This document shows positions 1 to 8,185 of a stretch of 64,000 nucleotides of DNA, piece after piece. The notes beneath the pieces are model-generated. The model saw only the letters and a list, made by a program, of their open reading frames with translations. It was not told where the DNA came from and made no database searches. The DNA comes from Paenibacillus amylolyticus (lineage in GTDB: Bacteria > Bacillota > Bacilli > Paenibacillales > Paenibacillaceae): the NCBI RefSeq assembly GCF_029689945.1, contig NZ_CP121451.1:310001-374000 (forward strand). Reading direction: 5' to 3'. The first letter of the stretch is position 1. Each line of letters starts with the position of its first letter. Both the position numbers and the translations under genes were made by a program.

Positions 1-696
1 TCCGCCCAGACCATTGAGTTATTTGAGCCCATGAGGTTATACAAACAGCATTCCAGTTACGAACCGATCCGGCTCCATCATCTTCTTGATGGATTACGGG
101 AACCAGCTTCCGTCATTCTCTTACCATCGGTCTCAACCAGGAATGAAACGTGGTTCAATGGCGATAAAAACCCACCCCTTGTTAGAATGGATGGATTTTA
201 TGTCATTTCCCAAGGCAAAAGTCAGGGTAGAGTTGCGGGAGCAGATGCAGACGGTACACGATACGTAAATTATGAACGCGTTCATCACTATCCATTGTAC
301 GTGTATGGGAATGGTAGGAAGACTCCTGATCTAACCTTAATGCTTCGGAATCCCAAGACTAGAATTAAGGCGAAGAAACAAGGAGACGGCGTCACATTCA
401 ATCTGGTTACCACAGTCAAAAGTTCCATCATCGAAGACCATGGAGCCCCACGCACGCCTCATGCCATGGAGCTGGAAGCCGAAAAACAGATCAAATCCCA
501 AATCCGAGATACGTTCGAAAAAACCAAGGCACGCAAGATTGATTCATACGGTCTTGTGGAACATCTCTATCGCAACAATTTACCCTTATGGCAGGAATTC
601 GCCAAACGAGATGATCCCCTCGAACGTTTCAAGCTTGGCAAAGTAGAGGTCCATGTGGATATTCTGAATGCGAGCACGTATAGATACAGTAACTAA
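1..696 (+). CDS. Ger(x)C family spore germination protein, C-terminal part (5' end outside window)
   Basis: The frame is open from base 1 and ends at the TAA at 694-696, so the gene begins before the window. The ATG at 31 is internal. The visible part has the conserved stretch with LDGLREP followed by a hydrophobic LLP segment, then the C-terminal GerAC domain, recognisable by EKQIKSQIRDTFEK and the final KVEVHVDI. In this family these are membrane-anchored lipoproteins that form nutrient germinant receptors in the inner spore membrane with GerA and GerB subunits. The N-terminal lipobox and partner genes would lie upstream. A hairpin follows the stop. The family call is solid; the germinant cannot be predicted. 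Confidence 0.85.
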   Translation, partial: SAQTIELFEPMRLYKQHSSYEPIRLHHLLDGLREPASVILLPSVSTRNETWFNGDKNPPLVRMDGFYVISQGKSQGRVAGADADGTRYVNYERVHHYPLYVYGNGRKTPDLTLMLRNPKTRIKAKKQGDGVTFNLVTTVKSSIIEDHGAPRTPHAMELEAEKQIKSQIRDTFEKTKARKIDSYGLVEHLYRNNLPLWQEFAKRDDPLERFKLGKVEVHVDILNASTYRYSN

Positions 697-697
697 A

Positions 698-742
698 TAA
701 GACCGGTGACCTGCATTACATGCAAAGTTATCGGTCTTCTTT
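698..742. terminator. Bidirectional terminator between gerC-like gene and ASRT-family gene
   Basis: AAGACCGGT pairs with ATCGGTCTT (one mismatch) and is followed by TCTTTT on the plus strand. It sits between two convergent genes. Confidence 0.7.
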
Positions 743-771
743 TGGGTTGAATTCCATGCCAAGTCGTAATT

Positions 772-1188
772 CTATTCTAATGGATACGCCATGACACTCA
801 TCAGAGCCAATTCCGGCTGGGTCGTGTCCAAACGGCTGTACTGGATAATGACAGGTATGTTGCTTGAAACCGTAATCGCATAAGGTACGCCTGACGGGAT
901 AGACTGCTCTCCAGATTGCAGCGATACAGTACGAATATGTTTTGTTCTTCTCGCAGGCACCTCTGCCACAATATTTTCAAGCGGTTCCCTGTCTTCAAAA
1001 TAGATTGTGATATTCAGCTCCGCATCCGTTGCACCTGTGTTTAATACACAGATGCTTTCGTGACTCTCCAGTGTGCCGCTGCTCTCCGGTGGGATGTAGC
1101 CATCAGGGATAACCCAGTAGGTATGACCTGTGGCGGTCGGATCGTTCTTATGGGTTGATCCGCCTGGGTTGGTCGAGTCCAATGTCAT
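772..1188 (-). CDS. Anabaena sensory rhodopsin transducer (ASRT) family protein, PF07100-like
   Basis: 138 residues, the full length of the family. Family features visible are GHTYWVIPDGYIP near residues 21-33, a central SICVLNTG segment, a TIYFEDREP strand and an ARRTKHIR segment. Members form small all-beta tetramers. The founding protein interacts with Anabaena sensory rhodopsin, but most bacterial relatives have no rhodopsin nearby and often sit in carbohydrate loci. Here it is the last gene downstream of the rhamnogalacturonan acetylesterase, separated from it by about 720 bases of repetitive DNA. GGAGGA lies upstream of the ATG. A ligand-binding or regulatory role in sugar use is an inference from position only. 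Confidence 0.8.
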   Translation of the reverse strand: MTLDSTNPGGSTHKNDPTATGHTYWVIPDGYIPPESSGTLESHESICVLNTGATDAELNITIYFEDREPLENIVAEVPARRTKHIRTVSLQSGEQSIPSGVPYAITVSSNIPVIIQYSRLDTTQPELALMSVMAYPLE

Positions 1189-1210
1189 TGAAATATATCC
1201 TCCTCAATAA

Positions 1211-1830
1211 TTAAGTTAAAATCGAGTGGGCTCGCACGGCAGTCGCTCCGGTGGACGGATCGGGCTGTGGGCCGCTGTTGGCTCTTCGGCTCATTCGCGG
1301 GGAAAAATTCTTAAAATCGGTGGGCTCGCACGGCAGTCGCTCCGGCGGACGGATCGGGCTATGGGCCGCTGTTGGCTCGGGATTTCTATTCATTCCCCCT
1401 CAGCAGGGGAAATCCCGCTCCAAAGGCGGACGCTTCGCTCCCTCTTCCCGATTCCGTCCTCCTCCGCTGACGCTCGCCGAACTGATTTTAAAAAATTATT
1501 GCCCTCGCTCTTCGCTGGGCAACCTTTTTGTTGGCTCATTACTTCGTTTAACTCGCTACCGTTCTTAAACCCTGAATACTCGCTGAGCTGGCGCTTCGGT
1601 GGACGGATCGGGCTATGGGCCGCTGTTGGCTCGGGATTTCTATTCATTCCCCCTCAGCAGGGGAAATCCCGCTCCAAAGGCGGACGCTTCGCTCCCTCTA
1701 CCCGATTCCGTCCTCCTCCGCTGCTACGCTCGCCGAACTGATTTAAAAATATTATTGGCTTCGCTCTTCGCTGGGCAACTTTTGGCTCGCTCGTTACTTC
1801 GTTTAACTCGCTTCGCTTAAATACAGACGC
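1211..1830. repeat. Imperfect tandem repeat block, 254-bp period
   Basis: The segment starting GGACGGATCGGGCTATGGGC at 1347 recurs at 1601, an offset of 254 bases, and the two copies agree closely for about 150 bases. A shorter copy of its first part lies at about 1226-1276. The units include a hairpin-prone CCCCTCAGCAGGGG motif and many CGCTCGC/CTTCGCT words. Open frames across it in several directions translate the same repeat and show no known domain, so I treat it as non-coding. It lies between the acetylesterase and ASRT genes. Confidence 0.75.
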
Positions 1831-1908
1831 ACAGGACTTGAAATCCTGCGGTATTTTATCTCCTAGAGTAGTAAAAACAAGTCCTCTATAACTTCGACAA
1901 TTACTCAC

Positions 1909-3150
1909 CTACCGCAGATACATCTGCAACGGTTGCAATTTCAACTCGCAGATGGCTTCTGCCACCTGCTGGGCAAGACGGCGGGCACCGCGTTCCTGAA
2001 AATGCGTGTTATCCTCCACGCCTGAGGGGAAGTTCACATACTCGCCTGGCAGCACCCACATGAAGTCGTCCTTGGTGCCCTCAACGCCCGCCTCTTCGAA
2101 CAGAAGACGGCTGCGCTCTGCCAGATCGATCAGCGGGACATCCTCCTCTTCCGCCAGTTCACGTACGGCGATGATATAATCGCCATGCGTATCGGTCAAT
2201 GTGCCATCATCCGTGAAATAGCGACGATGCACCGGGGTTATGAGCACCGGACGCGCCTTGGCTTCACGGGCAGCATCGATATACTTTTTCAAATATTCCT
2301 TATATGTTGTGAATGGGTCGGTTCCACGTTCAGGGTCCGGCTTCTCATCGTTATGTCCAAATTGAATAAACAGAAAATCTTCGGGCTTGATTCGCTCCAT
2401 AATGGCGCTGAGTCTGCCTTCGTTAATAAAACTGCGGGAACTTCGCCCTGACTGGGCATGATTATCCACTGCCACATCATGTTTAAACTGTGCTGGCAGG
2501 AGCTGACCCCAACCGCAATACGGATATCCACTTTCCGGCTGATCTGTAACGGTTGAATCCCCGGCAAGAAATACGGTCATCGTCTGATTCGCAAGGGTAA
2601 TCTCCATAACATTAATTCTTGGCGCAGCACCGGAGAATGACAGGCGAAGTCTGCCGCCGCGAACAACAACCGAGAATCGCACCTCTGCAAATTGCCCAGG
2701 AAGTGTACGAATGGTTGGCAGTACTAGTCTGCCTTCACCAGCTTTAACACGAGTTACGGTCTCAGCCAATTCATCCCCTGCAACAAGCAAAACCTGATAG
2801 GTACCATCGGGGACATCCACGACGAAGGATGCTTTGAGCGGAATACAGAAGCCGGAACGCAATCGGGCAGACATGGATGTCTGCCCCGAATTATTATGAT
2901 GTTGTTTCGTGGAATTCGGCACATCGTCATCTCCGATGCGTTGTTTCTCATACACCAGAGAACCCGCTTCGAACCCGTATGCTCCTCGTTCCTCATATGC
3001 GGTTGTTGCAGTTACTTGCAGATAATCCCCTGTCTCATCTGCTCCTCCCGAGTCCGGTCCAAAGTTAAACTTCCAGCTGGTCACGGACACTGCCTGGCCC
3101 TCTGCCGCTGCCTCCATGGCAACGGCCTGACTACCCTGAGCTTTATTCAA
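1909..3150 (-). CDS. rhgT: Rhamnogalacturonan acetylesterase (SGNH/GDSL hydrolase, YesT/RhgT-like)
   Basis: 413 residues. Residues 25-190 form a beta-rich domain beginning KFNFGPD, typical of the N-terminal domain of these esterases. The SGNH hydrolase domain follows: GDSTVTDQ with nucleophile Ser199, an oxyanion Gly/Asn region including FGHND, and a C-terminal DNTHFQERGA segment with the catalytic Asp and His. It removes acetyl groups from galacturonate residues of rhamnogalacturonan-type pectin. No signal peptide is seen, so it probably acts on imported oligosaccharides. The start is TTG at 3150, with AAGGAGG about 9 bases upstream. It is the last enzyme of the yes-type transport operon. 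Confidence 0.87.
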   Translation of the reverse strand: MNKAQGSQAVAMEAAAEGQAVSVTSWKFNFGPDSGGADETGDYLQVTATTAYEERGAYGFEAGSLVYEKQRIGDDDVPNSTKQHHNNSGQTSMSARLRSGFCIPLKASFVVDVPDGTYQVLLVAGDELAETVTRVKAGEGRLVLPTIRTLPGQFAEVRFSVVVRGGRLRLSFSGAAPRINVMEITLANQTMTVFLAGDSTVTDQPESGYPYCGWGQLLPAQFKHDVAVDNHAQSGRSSRSFINEGRLSAIMERIKPEDFLFIQFGHNDEKPDPERGTDPFTTYKEYLKKYIDAAREAKARPVLITPVHRRYFTDDGTLTDTHGDYIIAVRELAEEEDVPLIDLAERSRLLFEEAGVEGTKDDFMWVLPGEYVNFPSGVEDNTHFQERGARRLAQQVAEAICELKLQPLQMYLR

Positions 3151-3236
3151 AAGTGATAACCTCCTTGGTTAACTTTCGTACAACGTTCATTTGGGCGACG
3201 ATACAAAGATCCGAAGATACAGCGAATGAATCCTGC

Positions 3237-4076
3237 TTATCCTTTTAATCCACTCGTGCTCATCCCTTGAACAATCTGTTTCTGGAAAATGAAGAACACC
3301 GCTACAACCGGTACCAGACTGACAATGGACATCGCGAACATTGCACCCCAGTTGGAAGCAGATTCACTATCCAGGAACATTTTCAGCGCCATCGACACGG
3401 TATATTTCTCAGGCGAGTTCAGGTACAATACCGGACCGAGCAGGTCTTCCCATCTCCAGTAGAAGGAGAAAATCGCTGCTGTTGCCAAAGAAGACTTGAT
3501 GAGCGGCATAATAATCTGGATATACAGTCTGAATTTGTTACAGCCATCGATAGTTGCAGCCTCATCCAATTCCTTCGGAATCGTTCGAATGAACTGTACC
3601 ATCAGGAAGATGAAGAATGGCATTCCGAAGAATGTAGGTACGACGATTGGAAGAATCGTATTCAGCCAACCCAGCTTCGTGAAGATAATGTATTGCGGAA
3701 CCAATACCACGTCATGTGGCAGCATCAGCGTCAACATCATAATGGAGAACCAGAAGCTACGACCTTTGAAGCTAAGTCTGGCAAAACCAAAAGCGATCAG
3801 CGATGACGATATCACTGCACCGATAGTAGATATAACTACGATTACAAGGGAGTTGGTAATGTAATCCATGAACGGTCTGCCTGCTGTGCCTTTCCAACCG
3901 TCCACATAGTTACTCCAGATCCACTTGGTAGGAAACAGGGAATCTGCAGTGACAAAGATCGTACGGCTTTCCTTGAAGGAACTGAAGAGCATCCAAAGTA
4001 CAGGATAGAGCATCAGGAGGGCAAGAGCTGCAACGAACAGGTGATAAATGGGCCATTTCACATTTCTCCAAACCAT
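3237..4076 (-). CDS. yesQ: Carbohydrate ABC transporter permease, MalG type (YesQ-like)
   Basis: 279 residues with six hydrophobic segments. The first is near residues 12-30. The EAA loop is [24 protein letters not shown] around residues 190-212, and the C-terminus is the typical [15 protein letters not shown]. It is the second inner-membrane subunit of a CUT1-type sugar importer. The ATG at 4076 lies two bases after the YesP stop and has GAAGGAGGG upstream, so the two permeases are translationally linked. By synteny the substrate is a rhamnogalacturonan oligosaccharide. The ATPase is not encoded here; in this family a shared MsmX-type ATPase encoded elsewhere usually energises the importer. 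Confidence 0.88.
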   Translation of the reverse strand: MVWRNVKWPIYHLFVAALALLMLYPVLWMLFSSFKESRTIFVTADSLFPTKWIWSNYVDGWKGTAGRPFMDYITNSLVIVVISTIGAVISSSLIAFGFARLSFKGRSFWFSIMMLTLMLPHDVVLVPQYIIFTKLGWLNTILPIVVPTFFGMPFFIFLMVQFIRTIPKELDEAATIDGCNKFRLYIQIIMPLIKSSLATAAIFSFYWRWEDLLGPVLYLNSPEKYTVSMALKMFLDSESASNWGAMFAMSIVSLVPVVAVFFIFQKQIVQGMSTSGLKG

Positions 4077-4078
4077 CG

Positions 4079-4981
4079 TTACTTCCCTCCTTCAGATTCG
4101 TAGAATACCCAGTACTTGGATGTCAGGAACACAGCTACCGTGAGCATACCAATCATAATGAGCATGATCCAGGCCATTGCCGAAGCATAACCCATGTTGT
4201 TAAACATAAAGGCCTGACGGAACAGATACAGGGAGTACAGCATAGTACCATCCATTGGACCGCCTTCGCCTTTGGAGATAATGTAAGCAGGTACGAAGGT
4301 CATGAATGCTCCAATCGTCTGCATAATCATATTGAACAGGACGATTGGGCTAAGGAGCGGCAAGGTGATGCTGAAAAATTTCCGTACAGGATTCGCACCA
4401 TCCACGCCTGCGGCCTCATACATCTCAGGGGAGATATTTTTGAGACCCGCCAGGAAGATCAGCATGGAAGAACCAAACTGCCACACAGACAGGGATATTA
4501 GCATAACCAGGGACGCATTCGGGTCACCGAACCAGCTGATAGGCCCGATCCCAATTGCCGTTAGAGCACTATTGATGACACCCTCATTACTGAAGAGGTT
4601 ACGCCACATAATGGATACAGCCACACTACCACCGATAATGGAGGGCAGGTAATACAACGTCCGGTACGTTCCAATCATACGAGAGCCAGTGTTCAGGACC
4701 ATCGCTACGAAGAGGGCAAAGATCAATCTTAACGGTACCCCAATGAATACATACAAGAACGTCACTTTGACTGAGTTCCAATATTTTGGATCATCAAAAA
4801 ACATTTTGGTGTAGTTATCGAGCCCAATCCACCGTGGAGAAGTGAACAGGTTATAACTCGTGAACGACATATATAAGGAAACAAACATGGGGATGAGTGT
4901 GAAGCCCAGGAATCCAATAATAAACGGGCTTATGAACGCATATCCGGTTAAGTTTCTACGTAACGACGAATACTGCCTCAA
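4079..4981 (-). CDS. yesP: Carbohydrate ABC transporter permease, MalF type (YesP-like)
   Basis: 300 residues with six membrane segments. The EAA loop is [17 protein letters not shown] around residues 185-200. It pairs with the YesQ-like permease directly downstream. The start is TTG at 4981 with AAGGAGG about 10 bases upstream; no in-frame ATG lies nearby. Order binding lipoprotein, MalF-type, MalG-type permease matches the B. subtilis yesOPQ arrangement. Family assignment is firm; substrate is inferred from the adjacent acetylesterase. Confidence 0.87.
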   Translation of the reverse strand: MRQYSSLRRNLTGYAFISPFIIGFLGFTLIPMFVSLYMSFTSYNLFTSPRWIGLDNYTKMFFDDPKYWNSVKVTFLYVFIGVPLRLIFALFVAMVLNTGSRMIGTYRTLYYLPSIIGGSVAVSIMWRNLFSNEGVINSALTAIGIGPISWFGDPNASLVMLISLSVWQFGSSMLIFLAGLKNISPEMYEAAGVDGANPVRKFFSITLPLLSPIVLFNMIMQTIGAFMTFVPAYIISKGEGGPMDGTMLYSLYLFRQAFMFNNMGYASAMAWIMLIMIGMLTVAVFLTSKYWVFYESEGGK

Positions 4982-5120
4982 TGGAACGAACCTCCTTCAT
5001 GGATCAGCTTGCTTTCTCATCCTTGCTTCGGTCATCTGGACGGGGAAAGGCCCTCGCATTTGCGAGTAGCCCCATTCCCGACCATCCCTGCAGTGGGACG
5101 AGCAAGTCATCATTCAACTG

Positions 5121-6404
5121 TTATTTATTGTTCGCTAGAACAGATTCGGCGTTCTTGCGGAATGTTTCTGCTGCCTGTTCAGGTGTGATTTTGCCAAAGT
5201 TCAACTCTTCAACTACATCTGCCAGCGCAGAGATTACTTCAGGTGAACCAACCGGTGGCGGAGGACTCATTGGTGAAGCCTTAGGCTCCATGGCTGCTAC
5301 GAATTCAAAGACCTGTTTTGTTGCGTCACTCAGCTCAGGTGCGATGGCTTCTTTGATGGCTCCTGAGATAGGCACACCGCGCTCCCCTTTGATCAGTTTG
5401 TTGGCTTCCACGTCATTCACCCAGAAATCAATGAACTTAGCCGCTTCTTCCTTCACTTTGGAGTTGGACGTTACACCCCAGTACATACTTGGTTGCATAT
5501 AAAGGCCTTTTTCCATATCCGGTCCTGGCATTGGAGCGATTGCGAGCGGACGGTTCGCTACCTGTTGCAAGGCTACAAACTGGTTGGACCATTGCCAGAC
5601 GCCAATTCCTTTTTCCTTCACGAGATCTGATTCCTCAATAATGCCTTTGGTTTGGTTGGCTACATCCGGTGTAGGTGCTGCGCCCTGTTCAATCATACGG
5701 CGCATAAGTCCGAAGAACTCCACAAACAATTGGTCATCATCATAACCAAGACCTGTTCCTTCCGCATTGTACAGCGACAATCCTTTGGTACGCAGGAAGT
5801 AATGGAAGAAGATATCCGGAGCTACTCCTCCATCCAGATACAGTCCTTTTTCTGCGGTTTGTTTACCCAATGCTTCGTACGATTCCCAGGTCATATTGTC
5901 AGGGATGGCATCCACGCCTGCCTTTTTAAGCAACGCCGGATCATATTGGAAGCCCAGAACGTTAACACCGGCAGGTACACCGTATTGTTTGCCGTTTATG
6001 ACACCTGTGCTAATGACATTTTCGGACACATCATCCACTTTGATCTGGTTGCCCAGATAAGGTGCGAGATCCTCAAGCTGACCATTCTGTGCATATTGGC
6101 TGATGTAGGAAATATCCATCTGAACGATGTCAGGCAACTGATTTGCCGCTGCTTGTGGTGCGAGTTTTTTCCAGTAGTCATCAAATGAAGCATATTCCAC
6201 ATCGATTTTGACATTCGGGTTTTTCGATTTGTAAAGGTCGATGACCTTCTGTGTATATTCATGCCGTGTATCCGAGCCCCACCAAGCGATCCGCAGGGTA
6301 ACCGATCCATCCGATGATCCCTGTTCACTGCCTCCACCTGAACTACACGCCGCCGTAAAAACGAGCAATGCAGCCATCATCAGGAATATTGCCTTTTTCA
6401 CCAT
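5121..6404 (-). CDS. yesO: Extracellular sugar-binding lipoprotein of ABC importer (YesO-like)
   Basis: 427 residues from the ATG at 6404, chosen because AGGGGAG lies just upstream and a lipoprotein signal begins there: MVKKAIF, a hydrophobic core, then FTAAC with lipidated Cys20 followed by a Ser/Gly-rich linker. The longer open frame to 6527 lacks a signal. Family 1 solute-binding features include LRIAWWGSD near residue 40 and an RGVPIS segment near the C-terminus. It captures sugar outside the membrane for the YesP/YesQ permeases, 140 bases downstream. A catabolite-repression-like box lies about 58 bases upstream of the start. Confidence 0.88.
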   Translation of the reverse strand: MVKKAIFLMMAALLVFTAACSSGGGSEQGSSDGSVTLRIAWWGSDTRHEYTQKVIDLYKSKNPNVKIDVEYASFDDYWKKLAPQAAANQLPDIVQMDISYISQYAQNGQLEDLAPYLGNQIKVDDVSENVISTGVINGKQYGVPAGVNVLGFQYDPALLKKAGVDAIPDNMTWESYEALGKQTAEKGLYLDGGVAPDIFFHYFLRTKGLSLYNAEGTGLGYDDDQLFVEFFGLMRRMIEQGAAPTPDVANQTKGIIEESDLVKEKGIGVWQWSNQFVALQQVANRPLAIAPMPGPDMEKGLYMQPSMYWGVTSNSKVKEEAAKFIDFWVNDVEANKLIKGERGVPISGAIKEAIAPELSDATKQVFEFVAAMEPKASPMSPPPPVGSPEVISALADVVEELNFGKITPEQAAETFRKNAESVLANNK

Positions 6405-6461
6405 GCCAATCTCCCCTTTTATGTTGATATGGTTGTGTGAACGAGTTATCCTTTTTATTCG

Positions 6462-6475
6462 TGATAACGCTTTCA
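6462..6475. promoter_or_regulatory. cre-like site (CcpA binding) upstream of yesO
   Basis: TGATAACGCTTTCA matches the consensus TGWAANCGNTNWCA at 13 of 14 positions. It lies between the yesN terminator and the yesO start, where CcpA would repress a sugar importer when glucose is present. Confidence 0.6.
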
Positions 6476-6544
6476 CAAACTTGTTAATGTCATTTTCGCA
6501 AATGTACGACCAGAGTTGAATACACAAAACCGTCTTGTTGGTTC

Positions 6545-6592
6545 AAAAAACAGAGGAGGACAACAGGCTCCTCTCGGCGCTGTCCGTCCTCC
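6545..6592 (-). terminator. Terminator after yesN
   Basis: GGAGGAC (6586-6592, read on the minus strand) pairs with GTCCTCC (6555-6561), and a T-run follows at 6545-6550. It separates the yesMN unit from the importer operon. Confidence 0.7.
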
Positions 6593-6625
6593 CCAGTCAT
6601 GACTCTCATGATTGGTAGTCCATTG

Positions 6626-8185
6626 TTATATGCCAAACCTGCGGAATTCCGTAGGTGTCATACCGGTCCACTTTTTGAACACCTGGCTGAAATACTGCGA
6701 GTTGCCCCCGAAACCGAACAATTCAGCAAGCTCGAATACTTTCACATCTCCGCCTCTGCGAATATGGTCACATGCGCGTTCAATGCGCAGACGATTTACG
6801 TAGTTGGAGAAATTCTCTCCTGTGACTTTTTTGAAAATCTTGCCCAGGTAATCCGGATTCATATACAACATCTGATGAGCGACTCCATTCAGAGAGAGAT
6901 CCGCCTCTCCATAATGACGATCCACGATATCCATCATCTTCTCCACGGCGGAAGACTGGCGACTGATATGGTTTTTGTAATAACCGGAAGTTAGCCGGGC
7001 TGCACTGCTTGCAACGAAAGACTTCAAACCAGACAACGTATCGATATGAGGCAGTTCTGCCATGCGTTGGGTGAATTCCGTTGCCTCCTCGGGCGGACAG
7101 ACATGAACCATTGCCGAGTAGAGCTGCACTACATAAGAGCGAGTCACCTCAATCTCCAGCTGCTGGCGTGATAATAGATCAAACAGACGATCCACCTCGA
7201 CCGCTGTCTCCTCGGTATTGCCCGATTTGATCAACAGACACAGTTGCTCCGCATCCTGTTCTACATGCACGCCGTCGCATTCTCCGGCCAGAACCAGATC
7301 GTTCTTCGTAATCAGCTTGCCTTCACCGATAAAAAAGCGATGGTTCAGGTACTGCAATGCCTCACGAAACAACCGCCGGGACTCGATCATTCGATCTGGC
7401 TCACTCAGCGCAGCGGTCACTTCCAATTTGTATAGTCTGGTAAATGCGGCCCGAACCTCTTCAATGCTTTCTTTCAGTTCAGTCGGGTCAGCTGAATCTG
7501 CAAGCAGAATCAGGAGTTTGCCTTCAATGGTTGTGCTTAACAGGACATGTGGGAGCAGGTCACTGGCAATGTTTTTGATCGCAAATAAGTGACTGTAATC
7601 ATGTTCATCCACGATTCGGAACAGCAGCAGCCGCACTGTATTCTCTTCAAGCTCCAGATCGAACAGCTTCTGATAATACTCCAGATCAACCGGCCCATAG
7701 GTGCGGTTGGTCATGAACTCCAGCAGAAATTGCTCCTTCACATGCGGAAGGACACGCTGCAATCGCTGTTTCATCTCACCGGCAACATGCTCCTTCACCT
7801 GAGCATCCTGATGTTCCTGCAACAATTCAGTTAACGCATCATGGATCTGATTCTCATTGCAGGGTTTGAGCAAATAATGCTTCACACCGTATTGCATCGC
7901 TCTGCGGGCGTATTCGAACTCCTTGTAGCCAGATAACATGATGAAACGAACTCCCGGGTAGGCTTCAGATGCCTTCTCTATGAGTCCGAGACCATCCAGA
8001 CCTGGCATGGAAATATCCGTGATGATAATATCCGGTCTCGACTGTCCAATTTTGTCCAATGCCTCGATCCCGTTCCTCGCCGTTCCCACCAATTCCGTAC
8101 CTGCCGCGGCCCAATCGACCACTTGGGAAATCCCTTCCAGAATGACACGTTCATCATCTACGAGCATCACTTTGTACATCGTCAT
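6626..8185 (-). CDS. yesN: AraC-type response regulator (YesN-like)
   Basis: 519 residues. Receiver domain at residues 3-125: acidic pair DDE at 10-12, phospho-acceptor Asp57 in ITDISMPG, and the conserved Lys in YLLKP. A long central linker domain follows, then an AraC/XylS double helix-turn-helix in the last 100 residues (SLNGVAHQMLYMNPDYLGKIFKK and FGFGGNSQYFSQVFKKWTG). It overlaps the end of yesM by 32 bases, the usual arrangement of such pairs. It most likely activates the downstream yesO importer operon when the kinase senses pectin fragments. Confidence 0.88.
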   Translation of the reverse strand: MTMYKVMLVDDERVILEGISQVVDWAAAGTELVGTARNGIEALDKIGQSRPDIIITDISMPGLDGLGLIEKASEAYPGVRFIMLSGYKEFEYARRAMQYGVKHYLLKPCNENQIHDALTELLQEHQDAQVKEHVAGEMKQRLQRVLPHVKEQFLLEFMTNRTYGPVDLEYYQKLFDLELEENTVRLLLFRIVDEHDYSHLFAIKNIASDLLPHVLLSTTIEGKLLILLADSADPTELKESIEEVRAAFTRLYKLEVTAALSEPDRMIESRRLFREALQYLNHRFFIGEGKLITKNDLVLAGECDGVHVEQDAEQLCLLIKSGNTEETAVEVDRLFDLLSRQQLEIEVTRSYVVQLYSAMVHVCPPEEATEFTQRMAELPHIDTLSGLKSFVASSAARLTSGYYKNHISRQSSAVEKMMDIVDRHYGEADLSLNGVAHQMLYMNPDYLGKIFKKVTGENFSNYVNRLRIERACDHIRRGGDVKVFELAELFGFGGNSQYFSQVFKKWTGMTPTEFRRFGI

